From: Cornus controversa
Lineage: Eukaryota > Streptophyta > Magnoliopsida > Cornales > Cornaceae
Assembly (NCBI GenBank): GCA_026545225.1
Contig: CM048845.1
Location: forward strand, 83,417,033 to 83,481,032
Length of the DNA stretch: 64,000 nucleotides
Reading direction: 5' to 3'
Made by a program: the position numbers and the translations under genes. This document shows, piece by piece, positions 39,733 to 51,448 of this stretch (position 1 is its first letter; every line of letters begins with the position of its first letter). The notes under the pieces are model-generated. The model saw only the letters and a list, made by a program, of their open reading frames with translations, had not been told where the DNA came from and searched no databases.

Positions 39733-40781
39733 CATTTTTGTGTACCAAAACAACCTTCAATGTGTTGTAGCTTTCGATATGCATCAACACTAATCCTAAA
39801 CTTGTCAAGTGTGAGCGGATGCTTCATATAATAATAATAATAATAATAATACTTCATTGAGATGGTCTAACATTTTTTTTGCAAGTGTATATATATATAT
39901 ATATATATATATATTTTAAAGAAAAGATATAAAATAAGACTTGGAATATGGGATGAACTAAAAACCTCCAAAATTAGAGCGAAGAGTTTAACAAAGGGAA
40001 TGAGCATTTTTATGGCCCCAAAATATTTATTTATGTAAATACCAAATATTTGGTTGGTTTGTGAATTACAATTATAATAAACACACGTAAAACATAAATA
40101 GTGGTGGGTTGAGAATGAAACCTTTTCTACCATCAAAGCACCACAAGTCTACAATTTGAAAATCAAATGGATAAGGAATGTGAAGTTTTTAAGGGGACAA
40201 ATTTGAAGGCATATAAAAAAAAAACAAACAAATAGGTTTTCTTATTCTCTGAATGACTTGTGGTATTATAAAATAAGAAATGATATATTAATTAGTTTAG
40301 GGATCATCTTATCATTTCATTTAAAAGAAAAAGATAGGTGAAGTACAATTGTAGAAAAGAGAAATGCGAATATCGCTTCCCTATATTTATTGTTGTGATG
40401 TTTTGTTAATATTGTATCATTAATAAATTAATTCTTAATATGTGGTATATATGAGAAAAAAAAGTTCTCAGTGCAACTATGATACCATGTTATATGATAT
40501 CGTCAACCAATTATATCTCCTTACACGAGTAAAAATGCATCTTGTTTGATTCAACGATAATGATTCTTAAATCTAGTAGTTTAATTGAAAAGATTAGCGA
40601 TGATTTATATTGGCCTTATTCCATGCATTCAATGAGTAAGAAACTCCGGTTAGCATTCTCGTTAAATTGATTGAATCACATCATTGAGGGAGTATCATTT
40701 ATAGTTGAAATGTACATGCACTAGAGGGGTTGGTTGCTGGGTGGATTTACATGAACCTTTGAGAAGTGAATCATCCATCAA

Positions 40782-40964
40782 GAGTAGATTTTGGGTGAGC
40801 TTGACATAGTAGGCCATCGATATATTCAGCCAATGAGAATGCATCATTTAATAAAATTGATCTCACTCACATATAAAAACTTCTCTCCACCTACTAAAAT
40901 AATATATTTTTATTAACTCGTTATGCTAATTGCGTAATATGCACAGCTCACTGAATATCTTCTC
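40782..40964. mobile_element. Mutator-like MITE (183 bp), block A only
   Basis: Ends GAGTAGATTTTGGGTGAGCT and, reversed, GAGAAGATATTCAGTGAGCT. The direct repeat CATCCATCAA flanks it (40772-40781 and 40965-40974). The empty site is in block B at about 62933-62945. Same family as 43605-43798. Confidence 0.88.
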
Positions 40965-41099
40965 CATCCATCAATCACCATTATTCACCAAACTTGTTTT
41001 CTCCCAACATATACATCTAGCTCTACACTTGAAAAGTAAGTTATAGTGGGTACAAACAACATATATATAAGACGACAGGACTTTTCTGAAACTAGTCAA

Positions 41100-41141
<42 letters not shown>

Positions 41142-42069
41142 AAGTGAGATGGCATAAATACTATACATAAATTCGACGTCCACCAGAAAATTTGATCATT
41201 TTCCATGTATACAAGTTCATAACTCCCCGAAGAATGGATGCTAATTAATTAAGTTTAGCTAGGGGACCACAGAAAGCTTTTTCAGGAACTTCACTGTAGG
41301 TCCATTTTGCAAATTCCTTGCACAAAATTTCAACTGACCTGTGACTTAGAAGACATTGAATTTGATTCTAAGGTGTTGCTCGATCACATGATCTAATAGA
41401 AAATTCAAGAGGTTTTGATCATGGGAACTAAATTAAAATGCATGGCTTTCACGAAGGATGAGAAAGCTATGTAAATATAATTAATCCAAAATAGTAGTTA
41501 ACTGCAATTAAGATTTTTCTTTCCCTAAATTAACATAGACATGGTAATGAATATTTTACTTTGAGATTATAACGTCTTTTTTTGCTCCAGAGAGTCCCAG
41601 GTCCAAATATGAGAAGAGTAATGTTATCAAGCTAGAGACATTTATGAACTTTCTATATTTAACCGTCGGAATTTTTTTTAAGAGATGTGAATACTCAAAT
41701 GGGTCATTTAAGAGCTCATGATAAAAGGACTCTTGTGATAGTATTACTCATGTGAGTAATGATCTATATGATATTTATACAATGTTTGGTTATAAGGAAA
41801 AAAGAGTATGGAGAGGAAAGATAAGAAGGATGAAGCTAAATCTTTTATTATGAGCTAAGTTGAGGGAAGAGCGAGGAAAAAAGATGTAGGATAGATATAT
41901 GAGGTTAATTTCCCCCGCATTCCACCTCATGAAAATGGTTAAATTTGATAGGACCATAATCTATAAAATATCATGTAATTATAAATCTACAAAATTTATG
42001 TGGTGCAATGAAGTGACATTGACTCACAATAAATTTTTTTGATGGTATTATTTTTTTAATGGTTATTAT

Positions 42070-42551
42070 TAGGGTGCACACGGTCCTGTTCAATTCGATT
42101 TTGGTATTTTTTGGAACGAAACCGTACGGTCCGATTTCACTAAAAATGAAACCGAACCGAACCGTGAAGAGCAGGTTTTGTTCGATTCGATTCCACGGTT
42201 CCATTATTAGTGCCTTAGTGGGGTTATTATATTATTATAAATTATAGAATATATATTATATAAAGTATAAACGGTTCTTAAAGTAAGATTATTGGTACAT
42301 TACATTACTAGTTACACACTTACACTTACAAGTTTATAACTTATTTATTTATATTAATTTATATAATATATTATATATATAAATAAATATAAATGGTTCG
42401 GTCCATTCCTCAGGGACATGAAACCGGAACCGGACCGTTAATTCACGATTCCAATATTTTGAAATCATGACCGAACCAAACCGTAAAAAACTAAACCGAA
42501 CTGTCTGGTCAGGTTTGATTTTCCAGTTTGGACAGATTTTTGTGCACCCTA
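42070..42551. mobile_element. hAT-like MITE (482 bp) with perfect 11-bp TIRs
   Basis: Begins TAGGGTGCACA and ends with its exact complement TGTGCACCCTA. Flanks GTTATTAT and GTTATCAT form an 8-bp TSD with one mismatch. The interior is rich in CCGAACCGAACCG-like sequence. A related element sits at 46697-46820. Confidence 0.88.
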
Positions 42552-42663
42552 GTTATCATTACTTATAGTCAAATCTATTTTTCCTTTCTACCGAATAATG
42601 TTACGCTTTTCCTTTCCTTTTACCCAATCAAACAAAAGGATGAAAACAATCATTTCTTTTATG

Positions 42664-43322
42664 CTACGTTTGGAACGCATGAATGGAATGGAATACTCAT
42701 TTCAACCATTCGTTTGTTAGGTATGAATTTTAAGGTGAAAATGGTCATTCCCTTGGAATGAAATCCATTCCATAGTTAAATATATGAAATGGGCACTCCA
42801 TTTCGAGTAAGATTAAAAAAAAAATTCATATGACCAAAAAACTCTTCACCTTTATTACCACCACCATCACTTCTACCATCACACCGGCTCTACCACCGGC
42901 TCTACCACCACCTCCACCCCCACATCGCCACCTTCCTACTTCACCACACCACCACCACCACCTCCACATCGCCGCCACCACCCTGCCGCACCACCGCCAC
43001 ATCGTATTTTCCTCCACCGCCACCCCCACCACACCACTCCACCACCTCCACATTGCTGCCATTACCCCTACGGCCCTACCACACCACCGCCACCACCTCC
43101 ACCACCACACCTCGCCACCACCTCCATATTGCCACCTTCCTCCATCACCATATATTTGTTTTTATAATTTATTTGTCACTATGAGGGGTATTTTGAAAAT
43201 TTTGATTTAAAATTTATTTTATTCTCACCTCATTTCATATTTATTCAATTAAATTCTCATTCCCATTTTTATTCTATTTCTAACTTCATTGTATTCCATT
43301 CACGCATACCAAACACAACATT
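42664..43322. mobile_element. Probable TIR element carrying a CCA/CCAC-rich low-complexity core
   Basis: Inverted ends about 27 bp long: TACGTTTGGAACGCATGAAT at the left and, reversed from the right, GTTTGGTATGCGTGAATGGA. The core 42850-43150 is built of CCACCACC-type repeats, which open a 126-codon His/Pro frame on + and a Trp/Gly frame on -; neither looks like a gene. The TSD is unclear (perhaps a 3-bp TWA type). Confidence 0.55.
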
Positions 43323-43604
43323 AGAGATTAACTACTTCTTTCCCTATCATTCACATTTTATGCCTCCAACCAAACGTACCATTAGCTAATGGTCCTCTTT
43401 GGCTCATTGATTGCATCCGTATCATAAGAATAAATATAAAATAAAAAAAGCAATACTTAAATTGAGTTGGTTAATCATCTCAATCTTTCTAAATCTTTTG
43501 CGTCAACTTCATATCATCACTAAGATTGATCTTATCTTTGTCTCCTTTAATCATCCACAAATCTAGCATATTACTTAATTGTGAGCCAAGTTTGGGTTTT
43601 GAAC

Positions 43605-43798
43605 GAGTAGATATTGGGTGAGCCGGGTATACCATGTCATTTGTATACTAAATCAATTAAAATGCATCATTCAATGAAATATTCAATGAATGGGCCCCAC
43701 TTACATATAATAACTACTCTCAACCAACTTGAATGATACAGTTTAATTGGTTTGGTATACAAATGACATGATATACCCAACTCATCCAATATCTGCTC
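43605..43798. mobile_element. Mutator-like MITE (194 bp)
   Basis: Ends GAGTAGATATTGGGTGAGCC and, reversed, GAGCAGATATTGGATGAGTT. A perfect 9-bp TSD GTTTTGAAC lies at 43596-43604 and 43799-43807. Same family as 40782-40964. Confidence 0.93.
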
Positions 43799-46008
43799 GT
43801 TTTGAACTATGGAAGAAGATTTGCTTGCCTCTTGCTTTGATTTTACGTGAAAAGAAAGTTAAGGTGTCAATTCCATTGAGGTGAGATGCATATTAATTAG
43901 TTGGACTTTACTAAGAAAATTTCAATGGGTGCCATATTAATTAAGTTTGAAATGTAATCGCAGTTTGTATTGTCAAACACTACGCACAAATGGACCATAC
44001 ATACATTGCAAATTTTTTATGGTGCATGGCCCACACTTATTAATAACCGAAAATATGGCTTTTTTTTTTTTTAACCCAAAAATTGTGGCTCATTAAGGCC
44101 GTCAAGAGGGTGATTTGATATATCATTATGTGAAAGTGACATGCTGCCTAAAAACTTCACACAAATTTATGTACATGTGTGTGTGTGTGTGTGAGATCTC
44201 CAAGTATGCTTTCACGCATTTGAATGCTGTCAGACCTTAATTTGATCAAGCTAGTAAAATGGTTCAAGCTAAAATAGATATCAAGCTTATTTCAATTTGA
44301 TCGTAGTCAGTGAAGTCTTCAACTTTGGGACTTCTTCAGAGTTCTTCGTTAGATTAACACAACGAATTTTTGGTTCTTTTGATTATTTGTTTGTAAAGAA
44401 AGGTTAATTAGATTGCACTATAAAAAGTCAACTCTACAAAAGAGGTAGAATATTCGCGTTCTTGCAACTGTCGTTAGCAAGGATTGCGAGGTTAGTCTGA
44501 AATTTGCAATAATTAAATGTAGAATTGCAAGAGTAAATCTGATGTGTTCAGCAACAAATTATTGGCAAAGTAAAGTGAATGTGAAATTAAAACAAAATTT
44601 ATTGTACTTTGTTTTGATGATAATAGATTAATTTTACCAAGGCTGTGCATCTCTTTGATTGTCTCCTGATTTGGATTTTCACGTTTATCTGGTAACATCT
44701 CTTATTTACTTTATTGATAATTTTGTGTGATTGTTTTTATTTTAATTTGCTAAAATTAAAATAATTTGAATATTCACACAAACGAGTTCAGACACCTATT
44801 CACTCCTTCTAAGTGTGTTTTTATCACAGGGTAGGGTTATGGCCGCCTAGGGCCCCAATTTTGGAGGGTCACCAAATTTTAATCAAACCCAATACTACTA
44901 TTGAACCTCATTTAATTTATTATTATTATTATTAACTATGGTTCATTTTACCATACCCAATACTATTGGTACTCATTTTTAAAAAAATTATTAACTATGA
45001 TACATTTTTAACCAAACCCAATACTATTGGGCTTATTTAAAAAATAAAAAATTATTATCTAAGGTCTATTTAACTAAATCCAATACTACTAGGCTTGATT
45101 TATTTTTAAAAAAAATTACTAACTAAATGTTCAATTCGCCTCTTTTGGTTGCTTTGCATTTTCTCTTTTTTTCTTCTTCTTTCTTTATGACTCGTTCTCT
45201 CTCATTTTCTTCTTTCTTCACGGCCAAATAACAAGAAGTAACGACTATTTCCTGTGAAGGTTATGGTCCACCAAAGTCTAATTCGTCTCTTAGGTAAGTT
45301 TCTCTCTCACTTTGATGCATCATCTGTTTCACTTTCACTCTAAAATTGAAAACCTCTTGCTATATCATGCTCCATGGGCAAAATTTGTTTTTTTGGACAA
45401 AAATTATCTCTTTCACTTCATTGATAATTGCAATTTTTAAAAAGGAAAAAAAGATGAAAATATATTCTTTAGGCAGAAGTGATTGAAAAATTAGAAATAA
45501 AATCACAATGTTTGATTTTTCATAACTGTATATGTCACCTTTTGTGAAAACTCTTCCTTCAGAACCATACTTTGGCAAATATTCATAATTTCCAAGAGTA
45601 AAATTAATAATAATCTTACATTCAAATTCATTTTTTAAAAGGAACAAATTAACAAAATATTGTAATTTTTCTACTAAAGTATATGAGTATTAAATATTAT
45701 ATTTATGAACTTCTCATGTTATCTTCATGATTCATCTTTTGTCTTAGCTAGTATATAACTAAACGTTATTTTTTTTTCTTTCTTTTTTCACCCTGTATAA
45801 TCTCAATCCTATTCAACATTTAATGGTTGAACATAATTAATTATTTAAGCGATGTCATCAAAGCTTTGATATATATATATAATTTTTTTTGTCTTCTTTT
45901 ATTAGGTTGTCAGTTGTTTATATATTGTTAGTGAGATGAGATGCTTAATTAAAATTCTTTGATTTCAGTTGTGGACTGCCTCAGCTAATCGGCTTGTGCC
46001 AAGGTTAT

Positions 46009-47179
46009 GGTCCGTTTAATAACCGTTTATATTTAGCGTTTATTGTTTATAAAAACAAAATTTTAAAATAAACATGTTTGATAATTTTTGTTTTGTTTAT
46101 AAATTATCAAAACACTTTTAAAACAACACTGTAGTTAAGCTTTCAAATCCTAAACACCAAAATGATGTTTAAGTGTTTATGTTTATTATTTTTTTTTCTT
46201 TTTTTATCTAAAATGGTGATTATATTATTTTAATTAAAAATTAAAACTAAAAGTGAGAAAATGAAAAGAAATTTTTTTATAAAAGGCTATTGCTTGATGC
46301 AACGATAAAAATATTAGAATTATCAAGTGTCATCAAAATTAAAAAGCATCAATTGCCTTGAGAAAAAAAATATTGGGTACAGTATGAAAATTACTAATAT
46401 ATTTGATAATAAAAAATAGTTACTTAGGAGTACCTGTGCTAAAAAAAAAACTTTATTTGAGAAAAAAAAATAAAAAAGTCCCAACTGTCTCCTTGTCAAA
46501 GAAACAAAAATGGTATTTTGTACTCGTATCATTAATTCATTTTCAGTGTTGAAATGGAAATATAAATAAATAAAAAAGTAGTAACAGAAAAAATTCAAGA
46601 GCAAGAGTATGTCCTCCAAATTCATATTCTTATTCCATACAAATTGAAAAACTTTCAACTTTTTCATAAATATATATATTTTGTTCTTGTTAGTTGGAGT
46701 GCATAAAGAACCAGTGAAATCGGAACCGGAACCGTAAAGAACCGCTGAACCGAACTAAACTATTGAGAATGGTTTCAGTTCCCCCAAGAATCTTAAGCAA
46801 CCGAACCGTGTGCACCCTTACTTGTTGGAGCTTTCTGAATTATGGATCATTCTAGTTTTATAGTATAATTTACAGTGTGTACATATATACGTAACCCAAT
46901 ATTATCGGTTTCTTTTTTATGTATATTTATTGTTTTGTTATTCCTGTATAGATTTGTTATAGCATGGACTTGACTTTTTATGTAATTTATTGTGTTAATT
47001 TTTTTATAAAAAAAACAGCTTAAGGTTAACAAACATATTTTTCTGTTTATGATTTTTAAATATTTTTTCGTTATCAAACAATACTCATGCTTATAGATAA
47101 ACAAAATCGTAACATAAAAATTGTTTATATAAAACTTAAATAATAAACACTAAACATAAATGGTTACCAAACAGACCCT
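46009..47179. mobile_element. Nested TIR element (about 1.17 kb)
   Basis: Ends GGTCCGTTTAATAACCGTTT and, reversed, GGGTCTGTTTGGTAACCATT; the inverted similarity continues for about 40 bp (TATTTAGCGTTTATT versus TGTTTAGTGTTTATT). TSD not resolved. It is rich in A/T runs with no coding sequence. Confidence 0.65.
46697..46820. mobile_element. Small MITE or fragment related to the 42070 element
   Basis: Has GAACCGGAACCGTAAAGAACC at the left side (split here by mismatches) and ends CCGTGTGCACCCTT, the same terminus as the element at 42070-42551. The left terminus AGTGCATAAAGAACC is degraded. Confidence 0.5.
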
Positions 47180-50107
47180 CAATAACTGAAAACATAACCA
47201 TTTAAAAGTATGTTTTTAGTTATTTGTTGACATTTTTAATTTGTTATTATACTAAAATTACCTTATAAAATATTATATAGGTGCGTATTTACTCTCTTAA
47301 TAGACTTGCCTTGATTGTGAAAAGAAAATTTAAGTTATGTCTATTAGTAGAAAATATAAATCCGGCCATGAAAAAAAGAATGAATGAATTTTAATATAAA
47401 TATATTGTGTTTATTGTCTCATTTTAATAAAAATAATTGTGTTATTATAAAATTTATGCATGTGTGAAACATTAGTACAAGGAGCCTCGCATTTGAAATT
47501 TCGCCTAAGACTCCCTCAAAATTTTGTGAACCTCAGAGCCGGCCTTGTTTTATCACACTTTTACCGCCACTTCGTACCGTGCAACTCACGCTTATGGAAA
47601 TATCATGTTTCTGAGACTAAATTGCATATCTGAAGCCACAATTGCATCCAACAACACCACTTTGATAATATAAAACATGATTTGCTCACACTTGAATATT
47701 ATAAAACATATCAACGACGAAAAACCCATTTTCTTCCAAAGAAAACCTTAATTCCTACCATCAATACACCCACATGTTCTAAACCAACCCACATCTTAGA
47801 ACTTCACCACAAACTCCCAACATATTATATATATACGACCCAATATAAGATGGAGAATCAAAAATCAAACAATAGGCACAATTATATGCTCTAATGGAAG
47901 ATAAGTATATACACATGAGTTAAAAGGAGCATTAACAAACACAAAGCTGGAAAATCCCTATCTTAATCTCAAGCACTAAGCTCCACTCACAACCTTCAAA
48001 GCTCTAAATGGAAAATTTGAACCGATCAATGTGTAGAGAATCACGTGAGGAATATTTTCTATCTCTTGGCTCAACCCCAAATTTCACTCCTTGATGCCCA
48101 AAATGAAGAGGGGAGATTAATATAGAGAGAGAGGGAGCAAGTTTCGGCCGGCTAGAGAGAGAGGAGAGAAAAATGAAGATTTTTCCTATTTTCCCTCTAT
48201 TTATATTTTCTCAACTTTTCCCTTGATTACTACTTAAACCCACATCTCTTTAAGATTTGCTCCTTGTCCCTAGATATTTCGAACTACGACTCTAACCTTC
48301 TCTCCATAACAACTACACCAGATGGAGATACAAATAATTTTTCTTCCTTCTTCATTTCAACTTCCAAAACTCACATCTTGCCTCAAAAGCCGATCACTTC
48401 GCATTCCCAGACAATGTTTTTGTGTCTTTTATAATAAAGATGATGAAAAATCAAACTTGCAACTAGTAGGAATGAATACGATATTCTCCTGGTCTCAGAA
48501 TGTATTCATATGCAAGCAAACAGCCACAGAAGGCCTAATTACTTTCCACAAAAAAAGAAAAGAAAGGAAAAAAAAAATCGCGAAAGAATTTCATCTTCTT
48601 TATCCCTTCTTCTAGGCTACTCCTTCCTATAAACAAGCCCTTTCCAGGATCAGCTTTCTGCAAACTTATTTTCACCATAGGAGAAAATAAATGTGTTCCG
48701 GACAAAAGTAAACAGAACAACCTTCCTTCAAACATTTTATTTCCAAGGGGAAAGAGGCACAGCTTGACAGCAGGCCTTTGAACAAAGCCATGAAGGAATA
48801 AAACAAAAGAATATGCTTGGATAGCACCGATTCTCAGATACGCAAGGTGTAGCAGAACCCAATAGATTCAGTACAATGTTTGTTCAAAGAACATAAAAGC
48901 ACACAGAAATGCAAGTCAATTTAAATTTGAACATGCTATGGACAACCACATTAGGAGATGTGTTATCAGGCAAGCTACCCCACCAAAGCAAGCTCATAAC
49001 TAACATTCTACTAATTTTACATGAAAAAATTGAATAAGCAGATAAATTAACATCAAAGTAAAGGATCATGGTATATACTCCACCCATCCAAAGACAATAA
49101 TGTTCCAAAATGCCATCACACATGAAATAAGAAAGGTTTCCTATCAAAATCTCTTTTACTTGGCCACTTCATTTTTCAATAACACAAGAAAGACAACTAA
49201 TGTAACAAACAGTTCACATACACGCTACTCAGTGGAAAATAGTGCCAGCAGTGACCTATAGAGTAGCATGGAAGAGTAGAGGGAGGTAGAAAAAGAAACA
49301 ACACTTACAGGTGATCTTACTGCATTTGTAAATGCAGGTACTGTCTTTGGAGGTTCAGAACTTAGAATGGGTTTTCTAATGGTGCAGCATTTTGAACAAA
49401 ACGGTGCTCCAAAAGCTGAGCAGCTGTAGGACGCTGTAATGGGTTGCGTTGCAAGCACTGCCTCACAAAGTCCTTGCCATCATCTGAGAGATGATCTGGG
49501 ATTGCAGGAAGATCCTCGCTGTTTGCAATCTTAAACATTGCAGCAACCTTTCGAAGAAGTGCATAGAATAACATAAAAATCAGGTCAAGCAATCCATATA
49601 TCTAGCATTAGATTTCTCTCACTGGGATATATATATATATAGCTATACAAGAAGCAAACTTGATATTACACAATAATAGAAAAATTATTAATTTTTTAGC
49701 ATGTGCTTTCCAAATCTACTAACCCCTTCATACTGGCTCCAAGGTGGTTTCGTGGTGGCCATCTCCAGAACTGTGCATCCAAGGCTCCATATATCCCCAG
49801 CAAGATTGCAACCATTTGAATTCCTTATAACCTGAATAACAAATAAAACAATGATCCAATGTATTACTAGAAAGCATTGTCAATAATGGTATCAGAATAG
49901 TATTGACCATATAACCATGCTGACCTCAGGTGCCATCCAGTAAGGGCTTCCCTTGAATGATAATGGACATGACTGCCCAGTAACCTGCAACTTTTTTGAG
50001 TTAAATTAGACTTAAATATGCAGCCTCATAAAGACGTGCATAAAGTACTCAGAATACATTAACCAGGGGATGCGGGACAGGTAGGGGCGCTTCGATATCA
50101 AAATATA

Positions 50108-50464
50108 TTGAGAATAAGAGAGAATGAGAGAGGAGAATAATAGAAAAGAAGAAGATTTGGAGAGAAGAAGAAGAGGCAGGAGGAGGAAGAAGTATGTAAT
50201 CTCAATAATATTCAATATTCAATCATCAAAAAGTACCTTTCACAATGCATGAACCAACATATAAATAGGCAGTAAGGAAAACCCTAATCAAATCCTACTA
50301 CTAAAATATTAAATAACGAAAACATCCCTAAAATAAAAACATTACTAATATAATAATAATATTAAATAAAAATTAACCCCAATTATCTACTTTTGCCCCT
50401 TCTCCAGAAATAGAGGCGAAGCACGTGCAACTCATGCATGCGAATCATACCTCGTCCTACATCA
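50108..50464 (-). repeat. 3' LTR of the retroelement
   Basis: Matches the 55533-55884 LTR along its length, with several substitutions and small indels (roughly 5-8% by eye). On the minus strand it begins TGATGTAGG. The outer end differs from the other LTR (GAGAATAAGAGAGAATG instead of GATGAGAGAATG). Confidence 0.9.
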
Positions 50465-50475
50465 ATTCTCCCCGG
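50465..50475 (-). promoter_or_regulatory. Polypurine tract of the retroelement
   Basis: On the minus strand CCGGGGAGAAT abuts the 3' LTR start (TGATGTAGG), the usual position of the plus-strand primer. Confidence 0.6.
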
Positions 50476-50604
50476 ATGAGAAGAACTCTTCTCCGAAGAG
50501 TGAAGCGGATAATGCTGCTCGAAAAATCTTGAATCAACAAGGTAAAACTCATTTGTACTCCATGTGAAATTAGAAAAGAGGTAGTACTTCCATAGTAGAT
50601 CACT

Positions 50605-51448
50605 CTAATGGTCCAGAACGTCCTCTACCCAGTCCAAAAACCATGGTTGACAGAATGGAAGAACAAGTGCTGCTACTGAAGAAAATATAGCTCCACTTGT
50701 AGGAACACAAGATAATAACACAGGTGCTTCAAAAGTACCACGGTTAGGCATCAAATACTCCACATCAAAAATTGAATTAGTTCTCAAATCTAATGACCAA
50801 TCAAAGAAATATGCATTAGGTCCTGACTTATAAATGATGTGAAAAAGTCTAACAATGTGGCCATGTTTTATATGGAAGGAGTTCTTAAGATAAGGATGCG
50901 GTAATGCACAAATTACAACAAAATCTCCTTCAAAACATTCATGATTCCTATTATCAACATATGTAGTAAGTTCATAATTTTTATTACTCAAAACAATTTC
51001 GTATCGAAAATCATAGACAAGCTGGACAAATGAATCAAGGAATTCAAGCGAATACATATATGGAGGTGGGTGATTATAATCAATGGAATGACATGGTAAA
51101 GAATGGTAAATAATCTCAAAAGAACAATTACCAATACACTGATTAGTCAAACTAGTATAAGCATAGAGTCTGACATGGTAAAGAGTGGTAAATAATCTCA
51201 AAAGAACAACTACCAATACATTGATTAGTCAAACTAGTATAAGCAAACTCCATGATAGGCAAAAATAAATCTCAAGTGTCTAGATGCAATCTTATAAGGT
51301 AACTGGCCAACTTTCCTAGACCTCAGTTAACAATCTCAATTTTCCTATTAGTTCGAGGACATGATGCAAAAGGAAATTTTATATTTGTCCCTAAAAATGT
51401 TCAAAGTGTCTTCCAGAAACTACTGTTGTACTTCACATCTCTATTTGA
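50605..51448 (-). pseudogene. Ty3/gypsy integrase C-terminal remnant
   Basis: The minus strand has, in order: DVKYNSSFWKTL at 51404-51439 (end of the integrase catalytic core), a frame-shifted part resembling the core's C-terminal helix region near 51300-51400, SFEIIYHSLPCHSIDY, and a domain beginning EGDFVVICALPHPYL and ending SGPNAYFFDW...IFDVEYLMPNRG, which matches the SH3-like C-terminal domain of gypsy integrases. Stops and shifts break the frame, and an 82-bp tandem duplication (51089-51245) adds another shift. The catalytic D,D,E core is not intact. It documents a gypsy ancestry of the element. Confidence 0.72.
51089..51246. repeat. 82-bp tandem duplication inside the integrase remnant
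   Basis: Two copies starting at 51089 and 51171 (TGACATGGTAAAGA.TGGTA) with few differences. The period is not a multiple of three, so it disrupts the frame. Confidence 0.9.

Larger units (their letters stand above)
27655..41955. repeat. Segmental duplication, block A
   Basis: This 14.3-kb block is collinear, in the same orientation, with block B (48308-63540). Matches start at ACACCAGATGGAG (27660 versus 48315), run through YODA exons 10 to 3 (part), the leader exon and 5 kb of upstream flank, and stop at CATGAAAATGGTTAA (about 41930 versus 63520). Aligned parts look roughly 90-95% identical by eye. Block B lacks about 4.6 kb of the YODA N-terminal region; each block has private insertions. 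Confidence 0.93.
44827..47547. mobile_element. Decayed hAT transposon (2.7 kb)
   Basis: The left end is CAGGGTAGGGTTATGG and the reversed right end CAAGGCCGGCTCTGAGG, both hAT-like. An 8-bp TSD TTTTATCA is perfect (44819-44826 and 47548-47555). GGGCCCCAATTTTGG near the left end and CCTCAAAATTTTGTGAACC near the right are subterminal features known from plant hATs. No transposase frame survives. Near the left end is a diverged ~65-bp tandem repeat (44880-45125, ACCCAATACTA.T). Two MITE-like elements are nested within. Confidence 0.8.
41956..48307. other. Spacer between the duplicated blocks, made mostly of transposons
   Basis: No gene recognised in 6.35 kb. It contains the elements listed separately (42070-42551, 42664-43322, 43605-43798, 44827-47547). 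47556-48307 has no identified feature apart from a GA-rich tract near 48125-48175. Confidence 0.6.

Noticed and set aside
42826..43210. Open frames of 94 and 126 codons on both strands
   Set aside because: Both are direct translations of CCACCACC repeats.
45360..46667. Minus-strand frames of 95 and 114 codons in the hAT element
   Set aside because: Phe/Ile/Lys-rich translations of A/T runs, without transposase motifs.
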